Shown: positions 1-14,444, numbered from the stretch's first letter. The stretch is DNA of 64,000 bases from Dipylidium caninum (GCA_017562135.1 QEYB01001654.1:357653-421652); one strand, 5' to 3'. Made by a program: numbers and translations. Notes: generated by a model from the sequence alone, not told the origin.

Positions 1-3000
1 ATATGCCCCATTTCGGTGGCCTGCCCATTTAGGACTTCTTCCCGAGTAATACAAGTTCGGCACCGATGTTCGCATCAGACAAAAGAATCACCTTTCTTGC
101 GGCTCTTAAAGGGAATTCATATTACACGATTGGATATGTTTGCAGTGGAGGAGGTGCTTGACAAATCGTAACAATTGGTGTCGTTCGAAATGGCAGAGTT
201 TGGAGTTTTGAACTCGGGTAGTTGGGCCAATAGGCTATTTGAAAAAAAATAAACGCCTTACCGACGGTGTAGGGGAGGTGGGCAGGCTGGGACCAAACAA
301 AGGGGTTGGGGGGGGGGGTCTAATAAATCACTTTACCAGCAGGACAAAGTGTGTTTCTGCGTACATCATATCTTTGTCCACACGCGCGGCATTGTGGTTC
401 TTACGCACATTCACAAGTGGTTTCTTACTAGGAAATTTTCTGCCATGTCTTTGGGGTAAAACATTCCTTTCGAGATGAACAATTATTTATGAGGTGTAAA
501 GGGAAGAGGAAAAAGGAGTCACACTGGTCTAGAAGGAGAATTTTGTGGATTTCATGCTTTCCTCCCTCCACCACCCAATTGGTGTGCAATCTCCACCAAA
601 TAGGGAAATTCGATATACTGCCTCTGCAGATTATCAAGCCAGCAGTTGTAATTGTTGAAACACTCCAAGAAAATGTGAATATATTCCTCAGTCTCTGTTG
701 CCGAGACCGAGGCGATATTTACAACTATTGTATTTACCATTTCCAAGACGCCTTCGTGCATCGACCTTAGAAGAGATGGCGCCAATGGGAAGTAGAGAAC
801 GCGGGTGACATGAAGGGCGAAGAACCGAGTCTAATGTGAGAATAAAATATTATTACTATCACCTGAGCCACCTTATGAGTCATTGAAACACATGTCCTGG
901 GCCACTCATGACCCAGGAATGCCCATGAAAGACTTGAGCGTTGGCCTTCTAAAAAACTCCGATTTGGTGATAAACCGTAGTGGTGTGAAATTGAGAGTAT
1001 TTTCGAGCCTTCATTTAATGTCACGATAAGGATCGTGAGTAAAAATTTCTGGAGTAGATAGAGGGTAGAGGAGATGGTGAGGGTCCCCCCGAGGCCATTC
1101 ACTCTTACTTCTCCATATCCCGGAGGATAGAAACGAAAGTGCATTCACTAAATGTCTTTCGTGTAACTTACGAAAGTTATCTTACCAGTTTTAAAGTCAA
1201 CAGCCATAATCGTTAAATTTTTGTGTGTTTTTTAAAGGAACACTACAAACCTAAAGTATACGCTGAGCATGAAATCCCACTTTTGCGGCGCCTCCAGCCA
1301 AAAACAAATTGACGGAAGCATCATACTTCTGACACCTTTGACATTCAGCTTTGGGGGCTCAGAAAGACAGGGATGTGGCATAATTACCGGTTCCATGAAG
1401 CTTGACCTTAAATTTTGTTTGTTTAACTACCTTTTCCTTTTCCTTCTCTCTCTTCCACCCTCCTTCGTAACATCCAAGGCTCCATCGTCTTGACACGACA
1501 CTTCGCCTAGAGGAGTGTTAAATCCACACCAGTGAAACTAGGATTGTTTTATAGCGAAGAAACCTCACTTTCTCATCTATAAACACTTCACCAAGTATGG
1601 GCGAGGGTTAAAGATATAAATTTTTACAGTAGATACTCCCCGCTTCAGAGATTTGAACGAGATAAATGCATCCCTAAGAAATTCGTATTCGTCTCAAACT
1701 CATTCAAGGAAATTTGGATTGCCAGTTTCTAAGATGGGGAAGTATTCGGTTTGAAATTACGAAGCGGACGATTCTCTCAGCCTTGGTTGTGAGAGATACT
1801 TTGAAACATGTGTTCGATATATTTATCTGTAACCTTTAAAGGTATCTTCGTACTCATCAGGTAAAATCTTTTTGTATTCGTACCTAGTTTTGAGTTTATT
1901 TGTCGTCTAAACCAAGTGGGAACCAAAGCGACTTATATCTACTTTTCTTGTGGGAGTTCTAATTGAGTTATACTGTAGCTCAACAAGCTTCAAAAAAAAT
2001 TAGTCGGATATTCTGATGTGGTTTCACTAATGAGAAGTTGTGGGCATTAATTATAAAAATTTTGTCCAGGCAATGTGAGTATTGTCAACGGGCCTTGAGG
2101 AAGACCACCGGCCATTTTGATAACGAGGAAGAGTTAAGGACGACTGTAGAATTTGGTCTACACACCCACACCTATTCGTAAACTTGGATCTAAACTACGA
2201 AATAGCTATGTTAGATACTAGCGGACAATAAATGATAAAGAAAAACCATTGGACTCGTATGTGCAGTAGGAAACGAGGCAATTGCGCATGATTGGGCGTA
2301 AGGGCAAATACACATCTTTGGTGCTTCACATTACACGCTTGCCGCCATTTTACGCACGACGACCACAAAAGTTAATTTCTCTACACTACGAAATTGTGAC
2401 ACATCCTCCATATCCACTCGAATTTTCTGCGACCTATTATTTCCTTATCCGTAATTATGAGTTATTTTCAAGAAAAAAATACAATAATTACGAAGATACT
2501 ATAAAAGAATTCGACTTCCTTGTTAATTTGAAGGTAAAGATTTTTCCAAATGGCGTCGGCAGAAAGCCGTAGATGCCAAAGTAAATTAGAATAAATAAGG
2601 TTAAATTTGATAATTATTTTAAAATTATATTCAACACCCGACTCATAGTTTCCAACCCGATAATAATTCGACACAATAGATAGTCGTCGGAACCTGATAC
2701 GATTGCGCACATAATTGGCGGAGGAGACAAGCCGCTTCCATTCCTCCTCCACAGTACAAACGGCTTCGGTTAAGGACCTGCGTCTGTTGCATTAACGAAG
2801 AAATCGGTAGAGTACGGGCTTTGTGTAGATCATGTCAGCAACCGCCCACCAACTCATGTTGGTGTAACTGGGCGATGTGTTATTGATAGTCATTTAGCAC
2901 ATTCCATCCCACAATTATATGGCATAGTAATTGTCAACATTTGTCTAATGACTCGGAACAATACACCCATAATAGCACCAAGCGCCACTTCATACAAAAC

Positions 3001-6000
3001 ACCCACATCTGGGTGGAGGGATGTAGGGACAGGTAACGTAAATATGTTCGCCATGTTTGCCGATCCTAATTACATAACCTCGCTTGGTAGTTAACATCCG
3101 ACCGTCTTGCAATGCCTAATTGTTTTAATATCCCCAATGGGCTGGGCAATTCCCACTTTCGCCGCCTCACCTTCATCTCCATGTCTCTCCCCAAGAGAAG
3201 TCCTAATTAAGAGATGTGGATATGTGAAGCCTGAGATCTAGGCGTTCCTAAGGACTTCAAATAAGTGTCCTATGACGCCACTTTTTCGGTTACCCTATCT
3301 GCGCGGCGAGATTTCTAACTACATTTCTGCATCTAGCCATCATCAGATACTCCCCACTGAGGTACATAATATCACGATTATTTCCCTCTACGAAAGTTTA
3401 TGGCAATTTTCAATCCCACCATCTATTTTAATTTACTTAAATGATCTGATTCACGTTCATCTCCAAGAGTTATGGGAATGTTGGTAATGGATGTATGAAG
3501 TCGACCGATGATTATTATTTTCATGTAGATCCTTTCAATGGTAGTTCATTTGGTACAAAGTGGAAAGTTAGTCCACAACTGAGGAAAAGAAATTCCCTAA
3601 AATCAAGGAATGATATAAACTGGTTTCTATGTCTTACCTGCCAAATAGGGGGAGAGGATGACAGATGTCATTACTTGCGGTTTGGAATTTCTCTACCATT
3701 ATGGACTAGGTTTAAGCGATTTTTCCCCTTCTTTCAGCCCAATCTTTCAAACACCTTGCTCTCCCCAGAATGAACTTTTCCGTCTTAGCTCTTGCCAAAT
3801 GGTCATAGGAAGACTATTGCCTTCTTCTCCAAGATTGTCATCCTTCATGTTGTGTTCCAGAATTTGCTTTAGTGGCAGGAGTGACCACCTTCACTGCGCT
3901 TTCATCTGTACAGTCAACAAATCACACGCAAAAGTTGAGGCATTTTTCTGGGTGTACTCTATCTTGCAGTAAATTAGTGCGTTTTTTCTTAAAAGTGGGG
4001 GCCCATTTATGCAACGAGACATGACTTGCGGTTTTGGAATTTTGGTGGATTCTTATGTGGGAAAACATGATACCCTGTCAATCAAGTTAACCTTCTTCAC
4101 TAAGTCCATTTCCTGTTGGGTAGGAGGGCCTTCAATCACCACTGTTCATGAAATTTGCAAAAAAATTGTTCATTGTGGCAGAAATATCGCCAACACCAGA
4201 CAATCGAGTGATAACAGTAACATCTGAACGACATTCAATTGAAACCCTGCTAGTCAGTAGACTCCAGTCGACTAAATGCTTTTAGTTTCCATTACCTCTT
4301 TCCATGAATTAAACAAATCCTCCAAGTAACAGGTCTGATAGTGTTTACCCCCTAACTGGAGAACTAAAAGTGCACCGTTAATTTGGCCATCAACAGATCG
4401 GAGTCTTCTCAAATGCTAACATGTGATTCGTATAGTCGCTTTCCTATGGATGTATATTGCAACCAATGTTATAAACAGTAGCCATTAAATCAGGACGAAT
4501 GTCGTTGCGAAACCATAAAACTGGCGGAAAAATCTTTCTCCACACCATAGGTCACCCCGGGTTGACCTGGGGCACCTTGACCAGGAGCTGGGAGCTACTT
4601 AGAGATGGTGGATTTCACTCAAATTTTTCCCATATTTCACAATAATTGCCAAATGTGTCACATCCAGTCGCCACGACCTTACTGGAGTGTGCCGGAAATG
4701 ACGGAACCTCTCGTATACTGGACAACAAATATGCTGAGTGGCAAACTGTGCAAAACGTATCCACGTTCTAAGACTCGCCGATATAGTAATGGTTTATTTA
4801 ACTTTTGACAGAACGATTAATTCCGCAAGCGAAAGTCTTAAAGAGATTTTATGGAAGACTGCTTCCTGCTCCTTCTTCTGCTCCTTCTTGTGTTCTCTAT
4901 TCATTCTTCCATTAATTTCACTTGAGCTAAAAAGTCGCCATGACAAAACTCTCCACAGACCAGCTTAGAGTATTTAATGTTTTTAAATGAACCTCTCACT
5001 TCACCGTTCTTCGGCAAAAAAGTAGGTATAGTAGGTTTCATTTCGCAATTCTCTGTTTTTAAACCCAATTCTAACATGATGGTCACTAGGGTAGGTGAAA
5101 AAATGAGGTTTCCAATCAGTAATGCGTAGCTATTATTTTGGGTCTTTCAAATTTCGACAGTGTACTTCCAAAGTTCTACTAAACTCCAAATAATCCCCAT
5201 GGTTTCGTTTCCACTTCCATCCTAAATCTCCCTTCCAAGTCACCTTCTATTTGAAAATCCCCAAACAAGGCGGCTTCCACACTCTAGGAAGTTCATCAGT
5301 TTCTACACCAACCAAGGATTGATAAGAAGTAAACACAATCTAGACCTTTATATTAATGTTGAATGTATTTTCTGAGCAGAAGTAAACGCGAACAATGTTG
5401 TAGGTTGGTCAGCAAGTCGACGTAAGATTGGAGAAACTCCATAATACACAAACATGCAAGGCAGGCTACAATGCCATGTGAAGTGGAGTCATCCGTTACT
5501 TAAGTTAAGTCGAAGTATTTTTTTTAAAGTAAAGTATAGATAACTCATAGATGTTTTTCCATCGTCTGCCGAGGGTTGTACATCATTCAATCAGGGGAGA
5601 AATGGAATGCAGGCATCCCTGGTGACATTTGATTATTAATAAGTGGGAGCCACTAATGGTAGATGAGCACAAAACTTTTTGACAGATGCTTTTGCCAGCC
5701 ATGGCGCAGGGTAGCCTGAGAACCGATGGGAAAATGCGGAAAGTGAGTGAAGTTTCTTCTGGGACTGCGCAAAAAACGTTTCTCAATCCAGGCTAACGTT
5801 AAATTCCACCTTTTCAAACGGATCACTCCACGGACCCAATTGTTTTTCTTCTGCCCATAGGTAGAAGGGCTGACTTCTTGAGACGTTTTGATTACCAGTT
5901 GTCTCTACCGTTACTGGAGGTTACAATTTAGGTGGTTCTAAAAAGCCGCGACTGTCCTATCGTAATACGACGCCAGTTTAGGTGTGTTTTGAGGAAATTA

Positions 6001-6645
6001 AGTTAACTACTTATACTTTCAACATCTCGCGTCTCGATTATATACGCCGGCGTAAAGAACAACTGGTTCCCTCAGTCGGTAGACATGGACAAGCAACAAA
6101 TAACCTAATTTAGGATCTTGCTAACGTCCAAAAGCCTCCGATTTTTGCTTTTGCGTATAACGTAGCTGGCACACAATGAATATAATTTCCTTATAGATAA
6201 CCTAACAGCCTAGTGGACGAAGTGTAGACGAATAAACCGCAGCCCAGTTTCCCGTCAAATGATGAATTCTCTATTAAACTATCTCCCTTCATAATGGGCG
6301 AAGGTTAAGAAGAATGAATTCTGACATTTTAATTGGGCGGTGATGCCAAATTTAATAATAGAGACATACATTCAGAGGACCTACATTAGCAGTAATGGAA
6401 AAAGCAGTAAATTTCAGGGTGACAAGCATACTTAGTGTAATTTTTAGGAAAAACTAAAACAAACTTACTTAGCCCTCATTTTACATTAGCAAAATAATTA
6501 AGAAATTTAGGCATGTGAAAGCGATGATATGGGGAAAATAAATTATCAACCACGTTTAATGATTCTATAATCATGTTAGATAGTTTACTTCCACTTTCTC
6601 TTTCTCATATAGGTTCGTGAAACTTTACAATTTTTATGGCTTTAG
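1..6645. other. No supported gene
   Basis: AT-rich sequence with only short open frames on both strands and no recognisable domain. A run of 11 G lies at 308-318. Some frames, such as the 125-codon one on the minus strand at 767-1144, have no family resemblance. Confidence 0.6.
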
Positions 6646-6738
6646 GTGGGAACAAACTTTGCATTAGGCCCTAATCAACTTCCTGGCTTTGGTGGGCCTT
6701 TTAGCTCCAACTATACGACAATAACACAGAGCTATAAG
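6646..6738 (+). CDS. Candidate internal exon of an unidentified plus-strand gene
   Basis: A 93-base segment between ATGGCTTTAG and a strong AAG|GTGAGT donor, open in one frame and phase 0 at both ends. It encodes 31 residues including GTNFALGPNQLPGFGGPFSS and NYTTITQSYK. The sequence looks protein-like but I do not recognise the family. Confidence 0.4.
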
Positions 6739-7133
6739 GTGAGTGAGAAGCCTATATCAGTAGTGGTGGAAATTGAGTCTATTAAAAGTAGAGAGAAGTC
6801 ACTTTCTATTGTAATAATTATTAAGACTGAGTGCTAGTCTAGCAGGCTATTTACTCTGAACGGCCTTGAGTGAGGGGATCAATGGAACCTACCTGAGTAA
6901 CATCTTACTTCGTCATCCACACATTTACCAGGTTGGATACAATGTTTAAGCATAAATGAGTGTCGATTGACACCAAAAGAAAAACATCGTTTGTGTAGCC
7001 AACTGGCTAATCAGTAACCCATCTCAAGCGCCCATCACTTCTGCCAGATGTCAATTTTATGCGCTCAGCTTGCCCTCGACACTATTTTCTAAGACCGCTA
7101 CAAATCCTACATTTTCGCCTATCTCTTATCCAG

Positions 7134-7214
7134 GTACAAGGAGGTCTAGAAGGATGGAATTTAGCAAAGGGGCCTCAAGCGCAAATGTTTAGCTTCAGTT
7201 TGTGCACAATTAGC
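7134..7214 (+). CDS. Candidate exon following the one at 6646-6738
   Basis: It starts after TCTCTTATCCAG, a good pyrimidine-rich acceptor, and reads VQGGLEGWNLAKGPQAQMF in phase 0, compatible with the phase 0 end of the candidate exon at 6646-6738. The 3' border is uncertain: GTGTAA at 7216 and GTAACT at 7218 are both possible donors. No family recognised. Confidence 0.25.
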
Positions 7215-10200
7215 GGTGTAACTGAGGGGACGTCTTTTCACTCGAAATGACAAACTCTTTAAGGGGGACGGTTTACCACCAGCGAAAAGATGACCAGATA
7301 CACAATAAGCATTGTGCATATTGGCAACGGATTCTCCACTGCCATATTGAGTTATACGTTCTGAAATGACACTTTCCTTTCCCAAGTTTCTTCATATCAC
7401 CTTCGGGGGGGGTTCAACTTCTACTTTTTATAGCAAGCTCGAATTAAACAAATGTTTGTCCCTTCTAACTCCATTTGAAACAGTTAGAGGGCTGCTCTAC
7501 CAGGTAACATGATTGCGGGAAGATTAAAGTAGTAGTAGAGGTAAATTAATACTTGTCCTTAAAGTTTCCCAAATTGCATAAAAAATGGCCACACCAGCAT
7601 GGAACGAAATGTTTTGCTTGTTCAGTTCCCCCTTTTAATGGCGTGCATGTATTGCATCAAAGGAATGCCGTTGTACACAAAACTGATTTACAAGTTTTTT
7701 CCGTTGCCTAAATTCCTAGACATGTCCACTTACCTGTTTATGCATTAGGAACAGTGAGAGTAGACCGGAGGGAAAGCAAATGTCATCAAGGAATCTTTGA
7801 GTTTTTGGATCTATTGGCAAATTAACACTTCAGGCGTAATGATGAGATAAAACCTCAAATGTACTTGTTAGTTGCAATTCATAGCGGAATATTTTCAACA
7901 GCATGGGCACGGAGTAAGGTATTCGACTTCACTTACGTGACTTGGGTCCAGAATACGATTTCATGCTCAGTCAGTTAGTGAGGATATTCACTATGGCACC
8001 ATCCTTCCACACTCACCACCTATACAGTCGTAAATAGATCATCGTAAATTGTTTCACGGTCTCCGAAAGGCACCACATTTTTACGGAGGTTCGCTCCTCT
8101 TACTAACACATTTACCTTATCTCCTCATAAAGAGTAAGAGAAACTCTCACGAAAGTTGTCATTTCATAGTTTAACTTCTCCTTACACTGTCATTCGAGGC
8201 CACTGAACACAGTTGGATTTAATCCACACCGAAGAATCTCTTTAGGTAACACTGGTACGTACACGATTTATCTCGTAATAATCCATTTATTGTCAGGGTG
8301 ATAGATAGATGCACGGCCGGATGACAGGCAGAAAGGAAGACTACTTGACAGGTAGCTATCACTTACCGCATTTGTCTCGTACGTCTTTTGGGATACGTTT
8401 ATTACATCTGAGGCAGACATGTCGGCATTCACTCCGCATAGACACATTTAATTTACTATACGGAGTTCCAAATAATGAGGATCCAGAGAGAATCTTTAAA
8501 TCTTCATGTGTACGTGTAGACCTGCTGTCCTGACACTACTAAACAAGGACGTTCACAGAGTAACTCCAAATACTCATATGTTTGAGAATATTTCACGGGG
8601 TTTTCAATCGGCATGATATCAAGAATGAGAACACCTAGTATTGTTATTGCCACGGATTGACTCCGAAGTTACAGAAGAAGAGTCAATGTATCTGTTCTTT
8701 CAAGAGGATTGCTTCTCCTTCACGCCTCCCAGCGCATTCCACATTCCATCCTGACAAGACTGGAAGCCTTTGGCAAATGAAGATGCCGCCAATGAACACG
8801 ATTATACACGAATAATAGCGTATTTAGAAGGTCCTCTTTTAATATGTTAGAAGCGGGAAGAAATACCTACTATAGTGCCTAGAATTCATTTTAGAAAATG
8901 GTGCTTCCCTCTGATCGACACTAAGGTTTTCGCAGAATACAAAATTCTTTAGTTTGATAGAGGCGGGATAAAGAGAATCTTACAGTGGAATTGTTTGCCA
9001 GTTGGTCAGAGATGCTGAAGTTAAAATTTAACTAATTGCTACAGTATTTGCGTCAAGTAAATGTTGACTTGGTACTTTTCTCTTTGTCTCTGTGAGGATT
9101 TTGGCATTGAGAGGCTTGACAAATTCGCTGTCATCAGAAGATGACAAAGAAAATGTGCAAAATTTCCTCGTCTCGCTTTCCAAATTTATGTGACTGACTG
9201 ATCCCACTGACGACGGGCCACGGGGTCAACCAGAGTTCACAAATAAAATAAATAAAGACCATGCCTCATCGCTCGGTTTAAGAAGTTACGTTTAGGAGAT
9301 TAGAGCGAAGGAGAACTGACAATTTTAGAAGTGGGAAAAAAGTGGTGACAACCTGAGTGCAAACGCGTCTTTAGACAGATGAATGCAGAATTGCTACGTA
9401 GATTGACTTTCAAACTCCTTTTTTGTGCTATTATAAGAGATTTCTCCATTCTCTCGAACTAATACACAATCACCGGCTATTTTAAAGGCTGCATTATTGG
9501 TGACGGGAAGTGGTTGAAAATGAGTGATGAATGATCATGACCAAGTTTGCTGAGTATGAAACCACATGTTGAAGGAAGAAATTAAAGGTCTGGACATTCG
9601 TTATGCAGTGCTCGGAACAGTTACGTTTGTCAAAAACTTCTCCATTTACACGTTAAAACTACAATAACTAATGGAGGATGTTCCCCCAACGAATGTGAGC
9701 CTAGCATCCCGTTCTCCTGATCTTCTACAAGCCAAGTGTTGTCGCAACGAGCGATTGACACTTGCAGAACGATGGGCGACATATCACCGCCCAAAGGTTG
9801 TCTTCGTCAGTAAGACAAGGCGTCTACTGTCCAAAGTTAACGGAGGATGACAAGTAAGAAATTTCGCGAAATCTTCACTACTTTTGTCAAACAATCTCAG
9901 CAGTGTGAATTTAAGGGAAATTCGTAAAATACTATGATGCCTCCATATCAGTTGCAGGAATAAGCAGAAATTGATATTATTTTGATAGAGCCAAAGGGAT
10001 AAAGTCTGTCTGTTTTAGTCCTCTTAGAAAAATCCCAAATAAAGTTTCATGAATGACTAATTTTCCTCATTTGAAAAAGAATTACATTTGTGTATGCTTT
10101 ATATGAGCCTCGTCGGAAATGGAGAAACTACTCCATCAGTGTGAACACACGACATACGCGTGGTAGACTGCGCTTCTCTGACGCCCCATGGCTTAGAGTG

Positions 10201-10438
10201 TCCAACGAAAGGGATCGACAAGCCATTTCCCAACTACATTTTCGTATTTAGGTTTGCTTGCCAAAATTGCCGGTGTGGCGACGCGTTTGAAATAAGTTAG
10301 TGCACTTTGAAGCAAACCAAATACAGCGAATTGTCGAGTTGAACAATCATGTCATAGGACCTATGCTGTCTTAGTATTTACCAAAAAAGGTACACAACTC
10401 CCCGGGATGTTGGTAAAACCCGTGTGTCACTTAAGCAG

Positions 10439-10516
10439 GCGGCAACTGGCAACTTGTGGTTCTTCTCAATCACGGCGCCGATAAACCAGACTGCTCAGGA
10501 AGAGATGCACAAATCT
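10439..10516 (+). CDS. Candidate ankyrin-repeat exon
   Basis: Between ...TTAAGCAG and the donor ATCT|GTAAGA, one frame reads GNWQLVVLLNHGADKPDCSG followed by RDAQI. The pattern xLVxxLLNHGADxxDxxGRDA is that of the second helix, loop and next repeat start in ankyrin repeats. No neighbouring ankyrin exons were found, so it may be an isolated exon of a long-intron gene, a pseudogene, or chance. Confidence 0.35.
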
Positions 10517-13500
10517 GTAAGAAATGTGATCAGGCGAATATTTTTGACCAGTCTCTTCTCATGAGAATAACCAAGCCTATGGAAGTAATAATTCATTCAA
10601 TGAAACGATGCACACACTTATGGTTTTTGGCCTCCGTAAAATGATGTCGATGTAAAAGCAATTTATCGCATTCCTTATTCCGTGTGCGACAAATTCATAA
10701 TACCCACAAAATACTACTGCCTAGTTAAGGCATAAATAAATGGCAGAGCTTTGTCACATTACTATAGTGATAACCCCTTAGAAGAAGGTTAATGTAGAAA
10801 TTGCACACCTACACACGTATACATATATACGAACCCTTACACCTCGTGTAAGTATAATGCACATATGGAGCAGTTGAAAAATATTTCCTCCCAACTAGCG
10901 TACCAAGCAAAAAGGATAGAACCATTAATTAATACTTCGCACGTCACAGGGCCAGACACTGAGGGAACCGTTGGGAATGTGAATGGTGACGGACAGCGTC
11001 GGCGAATATTTGCTTATACCTTCGCGGTGTACTTGAAAGATGGGTTAAAAAGAGCGGGAGTGGGGCTCAGGCGTGGATTGGTGTTAAAAATTCGCGACAA
11101 CTTCGTATATACCCATATTTAATTGGCAACTAAGTGAAAGGAACCAATCTATTTCATTGCGGCTACCTCTCAGACCATGTGATCGTCTGTTGCCTTCTAT
11201 TCCTCTTCGGCAAGACTCTTTTCCATTTGGTGGACCCAACATAGCTTAGAGGGGAGGCTCGAGAATATAAACATTAAAAGTCCGACTTCGCGTAGTTCCA
11301 CAAATCCGGCACTTCTAAAGAAACCTCGTAGCTCGCATTCAACTTATCATCGTTTAACTGGCATTGCCATGGCAACCGGCAGTGTTTAAAAACCTAACTT
11401 ATTCCTCTTCCCTTACCAGTTTCCTCCCCGGCCCAATGATACACTCGACTTTTGAGCAAAATTGGGAAAAATTTGGCATGCCAGAATAACACCACATGCT
11501 ATCTATTTCTCTCCCCCTCTATCCCTCTCTCTCCGGCTTGCCCCGTTACCTAGACCGCTATTTCGGTCTTGAGAAAAGGCACTTTGTTAACGCATCACTA
11601 AAAAACGTCGCGCCAATTGTGTGCAAATAGTTTTGCAGTGCAGAAGACAGTCGAGTCCATGCATCATACGATCTCGAGGGGTGTAACTGCATATATCAAC
11701 TAGACACATTATTGTACACAAGCCTTTAGGGTTTAAAGGGCACATACGAGGCAGTAAGCCTTTGGAAAGACGTAGTTTAAGCGTGTGACAGCAGCTAGTT
11801 GGGTGAAGGCGCACTTGGAGAGTGAGTTCACACAAAGTGACTGTAGGGAGCGTGACAGATGGCACGAAGCAACAAAAGGACAGTAGATGGCACACTGTCA
11901 CAGTAGTTGTCTTACCGGATGCGAAGGTAAGCACCGTTCAAATTTGGTGCCGTAAGAACGCGTCAGTGTGCAACAACATGTTTTATAAAATACTACTTTC
12001 CCTTGAATGCGGAAGGCAGTTTCCAAACCGACAATGTGGCTTTGTAAGTGATCAAACGTTACATGGCTACATTATCACATTGTTGGTCGTTGCAGTAGAA
12101 TGTTGAACTTTTTACACCGAGCTGTGTACAACACCGTTGCGGAACGCCAGCGCAAACCGGTGCACCAGCAAAACACCTCGGTGAAGGTGGGCAGAGGTTG
12201 CAACATTGTCACGTAGGGGCAGCGCTGTGGTCTCGTGCCCTCGATGACTCTTTAACACTCGGTTGCACACAATAACACACTACATAAAAATGCCTCTCCT
12301 TGAAGGTACAAGAAAGTCATCTGCCGATGGGGCTATTGTTATCTGGGAGAAAAAATCTAAAATTTCACACAACCTATTGTGCTGGATGAAGATTGACACG
12401 CGATAAGGGGAGGGAGAACATTTCACTCGTGCACAATTCCTCACACCTTCCATCAAGTCTAACCTTGGGGGATAAAAACAGACACTTTGTCAGTTTAAAC
12501 TAGATTTTGCCCGATTACCGAAACGAAGAACCAATCGTTCTCCCGTTTATGCAATTTAAGGAAGGTAGATGAAAGATCTGATAAGTCGACGTGGAGAGAA
12601 CTCAAGCCAACAAGCGAAACTTTACTCGCATTCTTGTTTTGCAGTCTATGGTACATGTTTTATATCAAGATTAGAGGGTATCAGCAATCAGTTTTGAGGT
12701 AATGTACAGGTGGAAGCAGTGTCCCAGCGGGATACATGCTTGTAAGGGGAGAAGTGTTAAATATCACAAAGTCAGCCATTGACCAACTGTTGCTCTTCGA
12801 ACCTCACCGTACACGTATGATTGTCAGTTCGAAAGCCCACCAGGTGTATGCTAAGCAACAAGAATAAAGAAAAATGATCCAAGTCCAGTGCTCGCGTGCA
12901 CGACCCACATCTCCAGTTCCCATGACACCAAAGTCTTGGCAAGTCTTGACCGAACAAGCATCATGATTACAACCAGGACACCTCAACTCATCTGCCTACC
13001 CCGAAGTGTCAGGTAAGGTTGTAGTGGGGGCTGGTAACATAGAGATTATCAATAAAATTCATGAATTGGCAACCAATTTAAAGAGTATGAAAACACGATG
13101 GGGTTTTGTTTCCAGCTCTCATCCACCCATAATTCCAAATATCTGTCACCACCTTCTGAAATTAATAACCGTCTCCAGAACGTTATTTATATTCCACCAG
13201 TTTGTAGACGCCTGTAGATGGATAAGTACATTCGCCTTGATAATCGTCCTATTTGTTGCTAAAACTACCTAATCTACTTCGTCTTGATAGGCCAAGGAAA
13301 CAAATGCGACAATTATTTACATTGTCCTCACCTACGATCATCAATGCCGCGTTAATCTATTCACCGTGAAAAATGGCTTTCCTCGGGATAGATTGGGACA
13401 CAACTTCTGGGTATGGGATTAGGCGACATAAGCGGAGATAGTCATCATATTAATGTCCTTACATCTGCTTGATTTTGGCGAGGATCTCGCAGCCCATAGG

Positions 13501-13828
13501 AGCCCCCGTAAATGATGGAACTGACTGGTGTGCCAGAGAGGTATTCTAAAAAGGAAGAGGGACAGAGAGTGAGAGGTAGACCCAGGAACAGGCGAGAGCC
13601 AAGCCGTTGGACCACGTATCGGGTCTCTGGAGCATTTCAGGCTGTATGAATAATTTAAGGGTTTAAAGAGAGTGCAGTGGAGGGGGCCTAAGCAAGCTCA
13701 CATTCCTCCACTCCACTCCTATCCTCTCCACTCTTCTCCCAGTGGAATTTGTTGGATGCGTGGTCATTTCGCACGAATGACTTATTAATCACCACCCAGC
13801 AATTTTTGTTTCATGGTAAAAAAACGAA
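10517..13828. other. No supported gene; region where DDR kinase exons would be expected
   Basis: I looked on the minus strand for HRDLA-, DFG- and WMxWE-like coding motifs and found none convincing. Short open frames here lack family features. Small exons without clear motifs could be missed by eye. Confidence 0.5.
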
Positions 13829-13834
13829 TTTATT
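13829..13834 (-). terminator. Polyadenylation signal AATAAA after the DDR stop
   Basis: On the minus strand AATAAA lies five bases beyond the TAA that closes the last visible DDR exon. If used, it would end the transcript before any kinase exon. A single hexamer can occur by chance in AT-rich sequence. Confidence 0.45.
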
Positions 13835-13838
13835 AATG

Positions 13839-14444
13839 TTAATCGCGTCTGTAAACACTAAAATGCCCCACAACTAAGCAATTCACTTTGATGTAGTCAT
13901 ATTGATGAGGTGACGGAAAGAGATGATTGGAGTAATTAGACTTGCCACTTAATTCAGGTGTTTCTTGTGGTAATGCGTGATGTTCCCCGGACATTGGTTG
14001 CTGTTGGCCATAGAAATGACCGATGGAAGCCGGATCCATAGCGCCAGCAACCCATATGGGGGTTGAATATACGACCCCGTTCAACGGTATTGAATATCGA
14101 TAAAGGGTGTTCAAATCATTATTCCCGCTGCTATTTAATTCGCGATGTTGTATATAGTCTTTTTCCCTGCTAAACAGGGTAGCTGGCCACTGTGGTGCGT
14201 GGTCTGCCACGGAGTGAGGTTGTGTTGGGGTAGGAGGAAGTGGAAGCGATGGTGGAGGTGGAATGCGTAACAGTTGGCTGGGACGTGGTGTTCCATTGAC
14301 ATACGGGTCGCTTTCAGACACCGTAGTGTACACGGCGCTGGATTCCGGTGTCAGGGCACTACTGACGGACTGAAAGAAGGAGATGAGAGGCGCTCGAGGC
14401 TCGTTATCACCGCCACTATTTGCCGCCTGATCTTGTGCTGATGG
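13839..14444 (-). CDS. DDR: DDR exon h: juxtamembrane region, possible terminal exon
   Basis: Acceptor TTATTCCAG, phase 0 at the start. It encodes a proline-rich run (IPPPPSLPLPPTPTQP) and several tyrosines in signalling-like contexts: DPYVNGTP, VVYSTP, NYSNHLF and QYDYIK. Two ends are possible. Splicing at AAA|GTGAAT (exon end 13887) keeps phase 0 and could lead to kinase exons. Otherwise the frame reads 16 more residues to the stop at 13841-13839, and an AATAAA follows five bases later. Confidence 0.75.
   Translation of the reverse strand, partial: PSAQDQAANSGGDNEPRAPLISFFQSVSSALTPESSAVYTTVSESDPYVNGTPRPSQLLRIPPPPSLPLPPTPTQPHSVADHAPQWPATLFSREKDYIQHRELNSSGNNDLNTLYRYSIPLNGVVYSTPIWVAGAMDPASIGHFYGQQQPMSGEHHALPQETPELSGKSNYSNHLFPSPHQYDYIKVNCLVVGHFSVYRRD

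Noticed and set aside
3840..3930. SGRSDHLHCAFI on the plus strand, slightly ankyrin-like.
   Set aside because: Too short, lacks the LLxxGAD part and has no convincing splice borders.
12870..12960. CQDFGVM on the minus strand, recalling the kinase DFG motif.
   Set aside because: Surrounding residues do not fit a kinase activation segment, and no HRD, VAVK or APE-like block is nearby, so it is not evidence for the missing DDR kinase.
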